A stretch of 64,000 bases of DNA. It comes from Kryptolebias marmoratus. Its lineage: Eukaryota > Chordata > Actinopteri > Cyprinodontiformes > Rivulidae. Shown one piece after another: positions 39,301 to 51,145 of the stretch. Each line of letters opens with the position of its first letter. The stretch's first letter is position 1. The DNA is taken from assembly GCF_001649575.2 (NCBI RefSeq), contig NC_051433.1:24131297-24195296 (forward strand). Reading direction: 5' to 3'. The translations under genes were made by a program, and so were the position numbers. The notes under the pieces are model-generated. The model did no database searches, was not told the DNA's origin, and saw nothing but the letters and a program-made list of their open reading frames with translations.

Positions 39301-40073
39301 TGTCAGGTGGTCAAAGAAAGCAAAGAAACCTTTATTACACAAAATAGTAAATATCCAGGATGGCTTCACTTTTGCAGTATATATGTTATTCTACAGGCAG
39401 TTCAAAAGTGCATGGAAAAGGCTGTAACAGTATTTCTATTCAGACACAGCTTGGTCTGACCTCCTCTCTGACTTGCTGCTAACTCTTTTAGTTTGACCAT
39501 TTGTCTATAGGAGGAATTCCATGTCAGAAACCAGCAACTGAAGGCCCAGCCCTCAGGTCTCTCTCAGTATGCATGTGTAACTGTAAACCTGTGTGGGTAA
39601 CTATGTGTGAACCCTTGAATAGCCAGCTTGAAAAAACACGGCTTGGTGACGGTGGATAAAAAGGAGCATTTCCATCTTCTGAAGCCTCTGCATGGGACCA
39701 AGTATTGCATTATGCAAACGAGAAATGTGTGCCCACTCAGCTATTTCTGCAGCCGCTGCAAAGCGTGTCACTCTGTCCTCTCAGCACACGCAACAAGACA
39801 AACGCCTCAACCACAGGGGAAAGAAATAACCACAATCATAAGGTGTTTTCTTTCAATAAACAGTGAATTTTAGAAAACACCTATTTAACAAGTTATCCTG
39901 GATAGCTGTGTGTTCAACAAACAGAAGAAACTATTCATCTCTGGTTTGAGTGTGTGTATGTGTGTGTGGTGTGTATCGCTGAAAGGAGAAGACAAAAAAA
40001 ATTTGAAATCCATCACAGTTTATTAAAAGACGCATTTTACAAGGCAGGATATTAATGTTTAATGCTGTGCACC

Positions 40074-40180
40074 AGGGGTCATCAAGAAATTTTGCTCAAA
40101 GACCAAAATTTTTCAGCCAACCTTCAGTTCACACAATTATACCGGTCTTTTTATTTTTTAATTTAATTTATGTTGTCATT
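40074..40180. mobile_element. hAT end-like fragment
   Basis: CAGGGGTCATCAAGAAATTTTGC resembles the terminus of hAT elements that begin CAGGGGTC.NCAA. No partner end was located with confidence. Confidence 0.35.
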
Positions 40181-41339
40181 AATGAATGGCATCTGCCATG
40201 CACTTTTGTTTTTGAACGATCTTGAACAATTGAGAAGTTTTTGTTGTGATTTGTAAATCACACTATATACATGTTTTGTTATTTTTAAATGTAAAATTCT
40301 TAAAAATACCATACAAAATAATGTGAAATAAATGAAGAAATAGAACTTTAAGATTCATATCAGGGACGGGCAATTTAAAGAAGAACCCTCTTTGAATTTG
40401 TTGGTAATTATTAAATTTCAGACCCCCCCCCCCAAAAAAAAAATGGATACAAACATGGCACAAGTATTAACACATCTGTTACACATCTGCAGTGTACTTT
40501 TGCTCCTAATCATAAACAAACATGACAGGTCATTCTGTATATCGCGGGAGTTCCAGAGAAACTGAGACGTTTATTTTCCAAACATGACATCCTAGTGGCT
40601 TTCGAACCCCAAAATACATTACGGCAAAAACTGCTTCATCCCAAGGATCTGGTCCCCTGGCACAAACAGAGTAATACTGGGTATGCTATTAAGTGCCAGG
40701 AGGACTGTGATCAGTTATACATCCAGGAAACAAAGCAGCCGCTGGCCAAATAATAGCACAGCATAAGAAGAGCAACATCATCAGGCCACTCTGCGGTCTA
40801 CTCTCATCTGCAGGCCAGCGGTCACTCTTTCAGGGATGCAGATGTGCACATCCTTGATAGAGAGGAACGTTGGTTTGAGTGAGGAGTAAAAGAAGAAATC
40901 GTTGTGAAAAGAACCTGTCCATCATTAAACAGGGGCGGAGGCCTCCATGTCCAACTGTCCCCCTCCAACAATACTGTTATTGTGAGTATCACTCGGCCCT
41001 TTATGAATAGCAAGCCTCCATCAGGGCCCTAATGATTGGTCATTCAGCTGATGGTCCCCTTTTTGCATGTGAACAACTAGTTGTGGGTGTCACCAGCAGC
41101 TGGAACCCATCCAGTGGACTTGACTCAACCTTGTTAGATGACAGAAAAATAACTTGATAAAACCATCTGATTCCACTGCTAATTCCTGCTTAGCTCATTG
41201 ATGCTAATACTGTTAGCTTCAAACATACTGGTTTGCACTTATTAACTTAACCTACCACCTAATAGGTCAAAATTTTTGTTTTCTCTTGCATCAACTGACC
41301 ATTGTAAGGACTTACCTTTTACTACATAGGGCTCAGGAG

Positions 41340-41420
41340 GTAGTGAAGCGAAGTGAAATTTATTTATAAAGCACTTTTCCACAACAAGGCGATTCAAAGT
41401 GCTGGTAGTAAACCTTTTAT
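41340..41420 (+). repeat. Interspersed repeat tail fragment
   Basis: AAATTTATTTATAAAGCAC followed by GGCGATTCAAAGTGCTGG resembles the tail of a common fish interspersed repeat (TTTATTTATAKAGCAC...CAAAGTGCTTTACA). Short and diverged; class is not assigned. Confidence 0.4.
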
Positions 41421-41504
41421 GGTTATAAAAATGTAAACACAACTTTTAAACTGTCCATAGACCCCTGATGTCTGACTGTGCTTATTTTATTAATAATTTA
41501 ATAC

Positions 41505-41600
41505 TTCACAAACTAAATAGAAGGAGTTTGCTGACCAGATATGACCCAGGGGCCACCAGTTGATGATTACAGCTCTGCTCAAAAAAAAAAAAAAACTCAA
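41505..41600 (-). mobile_element. hAT internal fragment
   Basis: On the minus strand the sequence reads ATCATCAACTGGTGGCCCC followed by TGGGTCATATCTGGTCAGC, which resembles a conserved internal part of hAT elements (TGGTGGCCCGTGGGCCAAATCYGGCC). It borders a 15-base A run at 41581. Confidence 0.4.
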
Positions 41601-41819
41601 TGTCAGAACAACACGCAAACAGGTGGAACACAACTGACCACAAATAACAGGAAACACTGGCAGGGAGTTGAATATCACAAAAACAGCAGCTCGAGAGTTA
41701 ATAAAAAGGCCCCGTTGTAACTGACGTTTCTGTCGCAATGTGTTTATCTGACAACTGCAGCTTCATAACACAACTTCCTGTTACAAAATCATTTAAATCA
41801 CAAAACAGGCGATTGCAAA

Positions 41820-41872
41820 AGCACCACTCTTTCATACAATTGTGTGGTGTTTTATCCCCCCCCCCCTCCACC
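41820..41872. repeat. Short poly-C tract
   Basis: An uninterrupted C run of ten bases near 41857-41866 within pyrimidine-rich DNA. Nothing else is recognised here. Confidence 0.5.
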
Positions 41873-41987
41873 CTCGCCTGCAGTATCTTCACTTCCTCAT
41901 GTGGATAACGTTAAAACCACAACTTCTGCGATGCAAACAAAAGACTGAGAGAAAATAAACACCCAGATTCTGGGTCAGACATATGGT

Positions 41988-42022
41988 ACAACAACAACAG
42001 CAACAACAACAACAACAACAAC

Positions 42023-42092
<70 letters not shown>
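41988..42092. repeat. Compound microsatellite (CAA)n(TAA)n
   Basis: About 11 CAA units pass into about 23 TAA units. The minus-strand frame of tyrosine and cysteine runs across it is an artefact. Confidence 0.97.
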
Positions 42093-44803
42093 GATACTCA
42101 TATTATAAAAAAAGTTAATAAGATGCTCAAAAATAGCCATAAACAAACAAAAATACATGCATAATTTCAACAGAATCTTAGAGAAAAGAAGAGGATAGGC
42201 AGTTTTTTCCCCCCACCCTTAGTTCTTAACAAACAGTATTTGACTTACTAATAGAGATGCTTAAATCAAGCTTATGGTCCACTTCCCCCAAATCTGACTA
42301 GTCCACAAGATGAATTCCCCTGTCAGAATCAAGATGATCAAACAGATTACAATTATTTCATCCCCCATCTTTATTAATGAGGACTGTCTTTCATAGTTAT
42401 GTTCCCTAATAAGAATAAATGATATGCCACTGCCAGGTTTGTTGTTCCCTCTCACTCAGGGGACTCTAAGACATTTTCACTTTGAGTCTGAGGAACATTT
42501 TAGATTGATTTTTACGTCACCCTAAAGGAGTAATAGCGTCTTGGATGTTTTGCTGAGAACAAAGGAAAAAAGGACCCTCTGTGTGTCCGTTAGAAGTGTG
42601 CAAGTGAAAGCCGCAAATAAAACTTTAAAGGAAAGACCGTGAAATGCCACAAAAGGGAAAAGTTATCAACTAATTGAGAACAGATCGTATTGCCCCGAGA
42701 ACAATTAGCAGGGTTCACAGTGCGTGAGTGAAAAAACCTGGGTTAGTCCAACAGGACAAAAACCCACACTGCCTGCCGGTCTCGCCAGTAACACTTGCCT
42801 GCTAAATAGCCTATCAAAGCCTCATGACAGGGAATGAGAGTGAGACATGTCACCCTTTGTCTTAATCTGTATGTCATCTATCACATCCAGTTTCAACTCT
42901 CCCACAGGCCTTAAAAATTAACCACAAGATCTGTTCATGAAGTAAAACTTAAAAAGATAAATATGAAAGACTTGTTTTCTAATTGTTCTTTAAATGTTCA
43001 AATGCAGGTAAACAATTACTGTTCTGGGAAGACTAGAAAACTGGGTTTATTTCAGAGCAACTTGCTCTAATCTAGTTCGGAGGCTTTCTTTACCAGCCTG
43101 TCTTCGTGTCATGACAGTTTCAGATGCTTCCCCCCTCGCTCTGCCTCACATTTATCAAAGTTGTAACCCCATTGTCTTTACAGAGCAAATTAGAACGTGC
43201 CCCTGGCAAAGAATGAGGGAAAAAGTCAACAGGAATTAAGTTTCAGTGCAACTGTTTACTCAACTGTGGCCTGCAGTTATTGAAATTTTATCCATGGTTT
43301 TGTGTGACTACTGCAGTAATGAATTCAGTATGGCTGTGATTTTCTCACTGAAGACATGCTCACGCTGAGCTGAAATAAAGAATGGGTGGGAGCTAGGATC
43401 AGCGACTGGGATCTGGAACTGGTGAAGTGGTTTTAAGAGTAGATCAGGAGAATCCTCGAGGTCTTACAACACAAGACTGAAAAACAGGACACATACTGAC
43501 CTAGCCTTTCTAGTAAATCTACTTCTACCTTTTAAAGCATAAAATGTGTTTTTACAAACACACTTCTGCAGTAACATCAATGTTAGTGCTACGATTCATC
43601 ATTCAAAGCACATATTGTATGCTTGGTCCTCTATGACTATGCTAGAACTCCACGTTAAATACATCTCGGTTTAGTAAAGATATAAACTCTACCTGTAGGA
43701 ATCATTTGATGATGGCTTTGCTGCAGATCCTACAAAGAGTCAATGCACTAATTTCCTGTCAACGTCAGAGAAAACAAAAAGCTGGTCTGCAGTTTTTCAA
43801 CACCGATGATGGGCAGAGATAGCGGAGTGCAGATCTGGTAAAATGCAGCTAAGAAAGGAGAATTTTTGCCCCCCACTGCTGGGTGTGAGGTAAAAACAAA
43901 CCCAGTCTGAAACTGAAACCCTATAATTTACATTTTATAATAATAATAAAAAAACAAAAGGCTGTAATGCATCAATTAAATACAGTAGGAAGACAATAGA
44001 TCTGAACTCTCATTTGGTGGGACTCTATAAAGAACCCTTGAATGTTATTACAAGTACAGCTCCTTGGTCAGATTCAGACTTACCTTCTGTTATAATACTT
44101 TAAGAGGAAAGAAACAAAACAACCATAAGACACCTGTTCTGGTCTCCTTACACTGGCTGCTCATCCATTTCAGGATCTAGTTTAAAAATGTATTCTTTGT
44201 TCTTATGAATCTTAATGGTATGGTACTATTTACTGCAAAACCAGCACAAAACAAACGTTCTGCAGATTAGCGCTGCCTGAATTAATTTTAAATATTAGTT
44301 TTATTTTAGTTCATATTTATTATTGATTTACTAATGACTGATTTTATAATTTTATTCTGTAAAGGATGTTAGTCAACTTAAGTTTTATTTTATTTTATTA
44401 TGTTACACTAATGAACTTTGACTTGACTTGAGCACTAAAATAAGTTCATGCAAAAAAATATTTTTTTTTTATATAATTCACAAGTCACAGATATTAAAAC
44501 ATCTTTTTACAATCACAACAAGCTAAAAAATAAATAAGTCAAAGCATATTTTGGTTCATTTTATTACTGATGATTTACAGCCAGTAATATAAAGTGTTAG
44601 TATTAGTTAATTTATAAATTCTTCAAAGCTGAGATTCAGCTTAGAATTTAAAATGGATTTTAGCTGCTTATTTGGTCAAGTCCTGAAAAAAATAAATGTG
44701 TTTAAAATTTAGAGGATTTAAAGACTACGTACTACATTTAATAAAATGCGTTTTGTTTTTTAAAAATTTAATTTCTATGTGAACGATATGTTAAACCCTG
44801 AGA

Positions 44804-45624
44804 CCAACTGCTCAAAACATTATGACCACCTACCTAGAATTGAGAAGGCCCACTTTTTGCCACCAAACTACTTCTGACAACTTAGAACATAAACAAAAAA
44901 CATTTGGAGGTGTCTGGAACATCAACATTAACAGATTTGTTAGGACCAGGGTTTGTTTGGAGGGCTCTGAACTGGATTTTGCTTCCCATAGATACAATCA
45001 GATTGGTATTTAGGATTCTTGGAGAGTGGGTGAACAACTTGGACCTTCTGCTGCTCCTAAAAGTAAAATCTCAAATGGCTGTGTTGGAGGCAAATTGGTG
45101 TTTGAAACTCAAAATTACAAAAAAAAGCCAAATTTCTAATTGCATTCTTACTGAATTCTGAGTATTTATGACCAAACGATGGGTTGAATGCCCAAAATGA
45201 CATGATGATTATTTTGAGAAAAAAAACAAACTGTTGCACACTTTCTTTGAACATGTTCAAAATTCAAGTGACAGGACTGTGAGTCTCTGTGACTCATGCG
45301 AGAAAATTGAGAACCCCCACAAACATCACAAGACATTCTGGAGAGTCCCTCGCGAATACTGTTCAGCAACTAGTCACCTGCAGTCGCAGCCCACTGAGAA
45401 ACAACCTTAAGCAGTTTTTGTGGGAACCACTGCTGTTGTCCTGAGGGTGGAAACTCCTGAAGGGGAGTGCTGTTGCCAGGTAGGGGTGTGTAACTGGTCA
45501 GCAATACTGTTTATTTGTGTGGCAAGTATCAAAGTACCATACAAATGCATGCCAGGATTCTGGCTTTCTAGGTTATATCAAGAGGAGCACTTTTTCATGG
45601 TCATAATGTTATGGCAGACTGGTG
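44804..45624. mobile_element. Tc1-like transposon remnant, same family as 20.6 kb
   Basis: The ends are inverse copies: left CAAAACATTATGACCACC (about 44813) and right ATGGTCATAATGTTATGGC (about 45597). The internal order from the left matches the antisense of that Tc1 family (AGAAGGCCCACTTTTTGCCACCAAA; later ATCAAAGTACCATACAAATGC). About half of the usual length is missing, and 45160-45440 is unrelated sequence shared with the repeat at 11.45 kb. No transposase frame survives. Confidence 0.68.
45230..45395. repeat. Dispersed repeat fragment nested in a Tc1 remnant
   Basis: Contains TTTGAACATGTTCAAAATTC and a CGCGAATACTG stretch. Its complement resembles 11450-11570, so it is probably a separate repeat that entered the Tc1 copy. 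Confidence 0.4.
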
Positions 45625-46561
45625 CGTCTATGCTGCTACTATTCTTACTGTATACCTTTGTAATGATTTCACAAAATGCTATTTAATTCAGATGCAAAAT
45701 GAGACAAAGAAAATCACTGATAAACATTTTGTTTAATACCATGATGCTTCTGCTTAAAAAAAAAAAAAAAAAGATAATACTGAGTTAGTTCTCAGGTTCT
45801 CTGCTTCGTATGAAACCCAGTGCTGTTTCCCCCATGTTCCCCGCTGCAGGACTGTTTCTCTCCTTGTACACATCCTGATGGATGTGCTGTGACAACAGAC
45901 AACAGCAAAGAGCCTGTGCATCATCACCAAACAGCTCCTGACAACAACCCTAGTTGTCCTGTCAGAGAGACCAAGATAGCAGCAGACACACTGATCTTTT
46001 CAGTGCTGTTTCCTTAAACACACTGTCGTGTGCCACATATAATGCTGACACCAACAGAAAGAGCTTGTCTGTTTGCCTCAGGTCTGTGATGGCAAAAAAT
46101 ATTTCAGCTTCAGCGACGGCGTGCATCTCCGCAACTCAACGATTAACCCAACAGAGTGCGGCATTAGTTGTGAGTGTGAGGTGTGTTTACAATGAGCCAG
46201 AGGAAAACGCTGTCATCCAACGGGACTTTATCATGTTTAAACTGTCTGCAAAATCCTGTAGCACCTATGTACTTAAAAGATGTCTGAACACAATAATAAA
46301 TATTTCAGCAAAATGCAGATGCTGCATGCTACAATAAACACACTCACAAGCAAACACAAGCACACAGAAAAAGCACTTCTCCTTCCTAAAATATTTAAAA
46401 TGGGCCTCAATATACATAAATAATCATAATAATGTGTTTACGTATAAGATGTACTGTGGGGTGGAATTAAATATTTAAGTGGCACTTTAAGGAGCGGATT
46501 GGACCTGCTGTTGACAGGACTTAATAAAGTGAGGACAGGTGTGAAAAGAGGACTGGTGTAC

Positions 46562-46731
46562 CTGGTGCTGCTGGAGGTTCAGGAGATCCACAGCAGTCAC
46601 TTCCACTGATGGCATAGCACTTTTGGGCCGTCCCTCCCTGGATACGCCTTCCCCATTTGCACCCCCGTTCTGATTGGCTGGTCCGTTGCTTGTCACCTCG
46701 GTCCCAGATTCTTGCATCATGACTTAAAAAC
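46562..46731 (-). CDS. foxp1: foxp1 first coding exon (residues 1-53, start codon at 46720)
   Basis: This exon encodes the extreme N-terminus of a FOXP transcription factor, a nuclear DNA-binding repressor family that dimerises through a leucine zipper and binds DNA through a forkhead domain (both outside this window). The protein begins MMQESGTEVTSNGPANQNG, which fits the FOXP1 start (MMQESGTE..SNG..QNG) better than FOXP2 (MMQESATE..) or FOXP4 (MMVESASE..), as I remember them. It ends in LLNLQQHQ. Eleven bases of 5' leader precede the ATG. An in-frame TAA two codons upstream fixes the start, and both tandem ATGs have a purine at -3. The acceptor is a pyrimidine tract ending TTCTCTCAG; the donor is CACCAG|GTACAC at 46562/46561, phase 0. 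Reading through the donor gives a stop after 24 more codons, which I take as intron. The KSAMPS and VDLLNLQQHQ features recall teleost foxp1b, but the paralogue is not proven. Confidence 0.93.
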
Positions 46732-47633
46732 CTGAGAGAAGGACAGAAAAATAGAAAACAGGAACAGCTGTTAAAACACAGCCATGAGGTCACATTTCAG
46801 TGGACCAAACTACAAACATCTGTTGTATTCTTCCCACACAGTTATACTTCAGGTTTCCCCTGTTGGTTTGTGCTTCTCTGTGACTTGTTTGTTTGCATGC
46901 TTGCAACATATGCAGTGAGGCGAAACTCTCCCACACTCCCTCAATGGTGTACTGAACTCTTCTATGTTTTGTTGTTTCTGTTGTATATCCTGTGCAGATG
47001 ACAGGTCCATACAGGGATCGGGAGACGTGAGCGGGGCTCAGGTTTTGTTTGTGTTCTCCAATATAGAATGTGTGTACGGGTGGAGTGGAGGGGTTGGGGT
47101 CCAGCACCCATAGGAGAGCAACCCAACCTGAGCTGAGTGGGAGCAAAAGAGCCCAAGAAAACACTGGACCTCCAAAACAAAACACTTTCTATGGAAATGG
47201 ATATATTTACTTGCATGGCTCCCAGAAGAACCACGGCAGAATGGCTTTTTAATGGGAAACAGGGCCACTGTGTGAGGCCTGCCAAAGGATCTCCTTGAGA
47301 AACATCCAATCTGAAGCTGCGCAAAAACAGTCGAATCCTTTAGGAGTGCTCAATTAACACCAAAATACAAGTCTGAATATAAATAACCGTTTTGGAGCTG
47401 GAAAAAAATGCTCTCTTTCATAATTTAATCTAACTCCAGAGGATAACATACAAATACCAGCAGTGTTGTTTTAAGAAAAACCCCATGCATGATGTAAAAA
47501 ACAAAAGTGCCAGCCGTTATCGGTGTTAAAAATGAATACACGAATATTTGTTACGTCCTCTGATTTGTTTTTGGATACACAAAAGCCAGACAGACATGCT
47601 GCCCCCCACCACCCCTTACATACTCCACCCCCT

Positions 47634-47658
47634 CACACACACACACACACACACACAC
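47634..47658. repeat. Microsatellite (CA)n
   Basis: About 12 CA units in a C-rich stretch. Confidence 0.9.
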
Positions 47659-47794
47659 TTCCCTTGTGTCCCAGGGGAAAAGCTCCAGTGACACTAGTGC
47701 ATATCTGCGCTTGTGTTCCTCAAATCAGCAGAATGATTTACAGCTATTGTGCGCTGGTCACAGGCCTCGTCGGCACAACGCGCCTAGCTTCCCA

Positions 47795-47960
47795 ATTCCA
47801 GGCCAGTTAATGAAGCTGACCAAGTCAGGCAGAAGCAAATTAACTTGGCTGATTAATTATTTATATGAAGCAGAATAAATGCCTTTAAAATATTGGGCTT
47901 CATCGTGGAAGAATGTGAAAATGGAACTAAATGTAGATTTATGGAGTTGCATTTAAGGCG
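47795..47960. promoter_or_regulatory. Candidate conserved non-coding block
   Basis: Unique-looking AT-rich sequence with dense homeodomain-type cores (AGTTAATGAAGC, AAATTAACTTGG, GATTAATTATTTATATG). Supported by composition only. Confidence 0.22.
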
Positions 47961-48181
47961 TGTAATAGGATGACCAGCCCGAGTTTATATGACTGAGCGA
48001 AGGTACACAGGCAGAGGGGTCTCCAGAGATCAGATCTAAACAAGATGCAGGCCCTCCCAGACACCATGGGGACACACACTCAGACTGACAGATGGGAAAT
48101 TGAGGTTGACAACTTGTCACACAAGAATATTTACAGAGCATAGGTGAGATAATAATCTAGATGTGGGATTACCCCCCCCCC

Positions 48182-48203
48182 NNNNNNNNNNNNNNNNNNN
48201 NNN
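48182..48203. other. Assembly gap (22 N) inside a poly-C tract
   Basis: Twenty-two N bases lie between C runs of 10 (left) and 10 (right), followed by an A run. It has the same length and context as the gap at 22457-22478. True sequence is unknown. Confidence 0.97.
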
Positions 48204-48889
48204 CCCCCCCCCCAAAAAAAAAAAAGTCTGATAAGCAGAGCTGCACTTTCAAATTCTTATTCTCAGTGAGACCTTTCAAGCTCAGAATCATTTTTAGTAG
48301 TTTGAGACTAAAACTGTCCCCAAATAAAACTCAAAGTAAAAGACATTGTGGTTTATGTCTTCTCCGCTTCAGAAGCTCCCTTGCAAGAAGCAAAACTGCA
48401 CGAGTGATCTGACACTGTGGCCTGTATTTCGGTTCAGTTGTGTGTCACAACGCCCCCACACTTTTGGGGCCTGTCTGTGCAGCTCGGCCCGGCCTACAGA
48501 GCCCGTTCTCTTGGATGAACTAGAGCCCCCCCCCCCCTCCAACTCCAGACAGATGTTGACCTGGCTCACCCCTTTCAGTCTGGCACAGCCTCCCTCCATA
48601 ATGGGATTTTCTAAACAAGGAGTGAGCAATAGGAATACTGTGGGATGGGAAGCAGCCAGCCACCAACTCCATCTACAGGCCCCCGCTTGCACCAGCGTTC
48701 GTTCTGAGACACCAATTAGAACCACACGTTTCTGAGCAAAATTAAATGTCATTTAAAGTAAACCACATGCAGACAGTTAGGCTTTTTTTTAAAATTAAAA
48801 TAAATGCTAAAAAAAGCATCCTTTTTCTTAAACTGAAAAAAAAGGTTTGAAAGTAATGCTTATAATACATGCACTGCAATCCCATGCAA

Positions 48890-49420
48890 AATTTTCATAA
48901 TTGTAATGAAGAGGCCTAAGTTTCCAAATGCACGGCATCTCCAAAAGTAATCAAGAGAATGAGCCGCGGGGCTATTTTAATGTATGCAAAACTAGTGACC
49001 CACAATAAAAGGAGAGAACGGCTACAATGAATGCAAAGTAATGCGTGCATGCTGGGAAGCGGCACTGATGAGGGGACGGCTAAAATTAACACCCAATTAA
49101 TTTTCGAATTGACAAACAAATGAAACCCATAAATCTACTTTCTCATTAATTTTACCACAGAATAATTCAAAGATGCAATATCATGAATGAAAAAAAAAAT
49201 GGAGGAGGAAAAAAAAAAAAAAAGAAAATGGAAAATGGGCATTATCCATCATAAATATCAAGCAGATAGGAAAGAGCCTTATTAGAGAGTTGTGCTGATA
49301 ACGGTGTTAATCTGCGGAGCACCGAAGCAGGGAGACCATCAGGAGCTGAAACCCGGGCAACTCGGCCGCGTGACTTGGCCTGCCATTTGTTTATCTGTCT
49401 GTTTATTTTCACTTTGTTCA
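48890..49420. promoter_or_regulatory. Candidate conserved non-coding block
   Basis: Long repeat-poor stretch apart from A runs near 49190 and 49210. It contains AATTGTAATGAAG, TTTTAATGTATGCAAAAC, CCAATTAATTTTCG and AACGGTGTTAATC. The complex, unrepeated sequence beside AT-rich intron suggests constraint, but no alignment was possible. Confidence 0.25.
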
Positions 49421-49428
49421 GGGGATCC

Positions 49429-49458
49429 TTGTGTGTGTGTGTGTGTGTGTGTGTGTGA
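49429..49458. repeat. Microsatellite (GT)n
   Basis: About 14 GT units following GGATCCTT. Confidence 0.92.
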
Positions 49459-50639
49459 TGACCCGAAAAGCTCAAAGTTTTTCCATCCGATTCATTTTCA
49501 CAACGCGCACAAATTTAGCTTTAATTATGGGTCAAGTGGCCTGTTAAAAGGGGTGCAGTTACTGGGGTTAGTTTTGCATGTCAAGCACAAATATTCCGTC
49601 ACGAGACAATACACAAAAGGAGGCATTTGTTATTTTTAATGGAGCATGTTCTTTTCTTATCGCATTAGGAAAAAAGTTAAAAAGGAGAATCAGAAATAAT
49701 TCCAGCAGATCAACACAACAGCAAATTGCAGAAACAAAAATGGCAGTGCTGGTAATTATTAGGTGCTGTTCTGCTCTTTGGGGGGAGGGGTAGTTGCTTT
49801 CAAAACATAACAAGTATTTGGAACAAACCCTCTATAATAAAAAAAGGCCAGAGTTCCTGTTTGTTTACAGTTTGTTTTCTTTGCTCTGCCTCAGATTGGG
49901 GAGGGGAGTACAGTACAAGCAAGAGTCACATGTGCCTCCCACCTGACCAAGACAGGTTGAAGGTTAAGAACAGCCGACGGCCAGAGCTCATCAGTCAACT
50001 CCTCTCTGGAAATCTAATGCCGGTCCCTCTGTCGTCATGCTCGCCTGGAATTCGACAACTCAAACAAGTCAGCAGTTGATTCAAGGTAAGGTCGGCCCAC
50101 GCAGCTGTGCTTTGACCCTTCTCCATGTTCTGTTTTTCTTTAATGCTCATGACAGTAAAGCTCCAGTGGCCACCTGCTTCGATTCGTCGAGTTCTCACAC
50201 AGCTTGTTTACACAAGCACACAACAAAAGCACAACATTTCTTGGGTGGGAGATAAAGGCACAAAGGAGGAAACAATGGGGAGAGGTTCACTTTAGAGCTG
50301 TTTAGGTTCGGCTTGGTTGCTAGACTAGACAACACATCGGCGCGTACCAAAGGTGAAACAACAGAATGCTTCTCAAGGTTTTTAAGAAGCTTATCTTTGG
50401 CTGTATTTTGGCTCCTGATTCTGGGGAGAAGTCAAAAGACAAACAAAACCTGCATTAAAAAAAAAAAAAATGAAAAAAATATGCTATCACAACCCTGATC
50501 AGTGACAACAAACCTCTTAGCATCCATCTCTTCAAAGCATGCCACTGGACAAAAAATGCAGGAACTGGACAAAATCCACAGGAAGCTGTCCACACCTTTT
50601 ACAAATCCAAACTACCTCTAGCCTCCTCCTCCTCGAAAT

Positions 50640-51145
50640 GGAATGCATATCGCCCGCCACCTTTCATGCCAGAATTTTAGTGTATTTTGAGAAATAATGT
50701 TTTTTCCGTTTTGGTCAAACCTTGAAAATACAGTTATGTTCAATCTCATGCTATATTGAAAGATGTCACGCTCAGAGTATGACTCTCAGCTACTACCACA
50801 TCTTATTTTGGCTCGATATCTGTCAAAGTGGCTGAGTTATTGCCATTTTTATGTTTGCTAAGGTTGATTAGGTGTGGCAGCCATCTAGAACTGGACTGAC
50901 TTAAAAAAAAAGTAATCGACTGTAAATGTACATCTAATGATTATTTCCTAAAGGTTTCATTAAAAAACATCAAGTTTTGAGATTATGAGATATTTTGCTA
51001 ACAAACAGAAAGAGTTGGCACCAAATAGTTCACAACAAAATCTTGCGCTCATATAAGAAATTAGCACTCAGAATATGTGTTGGGAATCAGTGTGAGCTAC
51101 TATCACAACAAACTTTAGTTCAATTTCTGTAAAGCTGACTGGGCT
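50640..51145 (+). repeat. Monomer-type element, copy 4
   Basis: Starts ATGCATATCGCCCGCCACC, then TTTCATGCCAGAATTTTAG. It continues through TTTTGGTCAAACCTTG, GCTCAGAGTATGACTC, GCTAAGGTTGATTAGGTG and AATCGACTGTAAATGTACATC, into a second partial monomer (CACTCAGAATATGTGTTGGG...TTCAATTTCTGTAAAGC). The right end is truncated or worn. Confidence 0.68.

Larger units (their letters stand above)
14943..46561 (-). other. foxp1: foxp1 intron between the first two coding exons (31.6 kb)
   Basis: GT-AG intron bounded by the CAG|GTACAC donor at 46561 and the TCAG acceptor at 14943. Its mobile and simple-repeat content is listed separately. I see no gene, exon or recognised element in 15570-18270, 19120-20610, 21560-31740, 36350-40070, 42100-44800 or 45640-46561, apart from simple repeats and short low-complexity runs. 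Parts of this intron may carry conserved enhancers, as introns of FOXP genes commonly do, but that needs an alignment. Confidence 0.88.

Noticed and set aside
41889..42170. Frame with runs of tyrosine and cysteine
   Set aside because: Created by the (CAA)n(TAA)n microsatellite.
46487..46561. Continuation of the foxp1 first-exon frame past 46562 (about 24 more codons)
   Set aside because: A consensus donor CAG|GTACAC sits at 46562/46561 exactly where the FOXP family splices, and the extra residues resemble nothing in the family; the correct next exon is at 14942.
46790..47324. Overlapping minus-strand frames of 131 and 120 residues just upstream of the first coding exon
   Set aside because: Sequence matches no family I know, frames overlap each other, and no splice signals tie them to foxp1.
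48346..48752. Overlapping frames of about 128 residues on both strands near the second gap
   Set aside because: No motif support and full overlap on opposite strands; at least one and probably both are chance.
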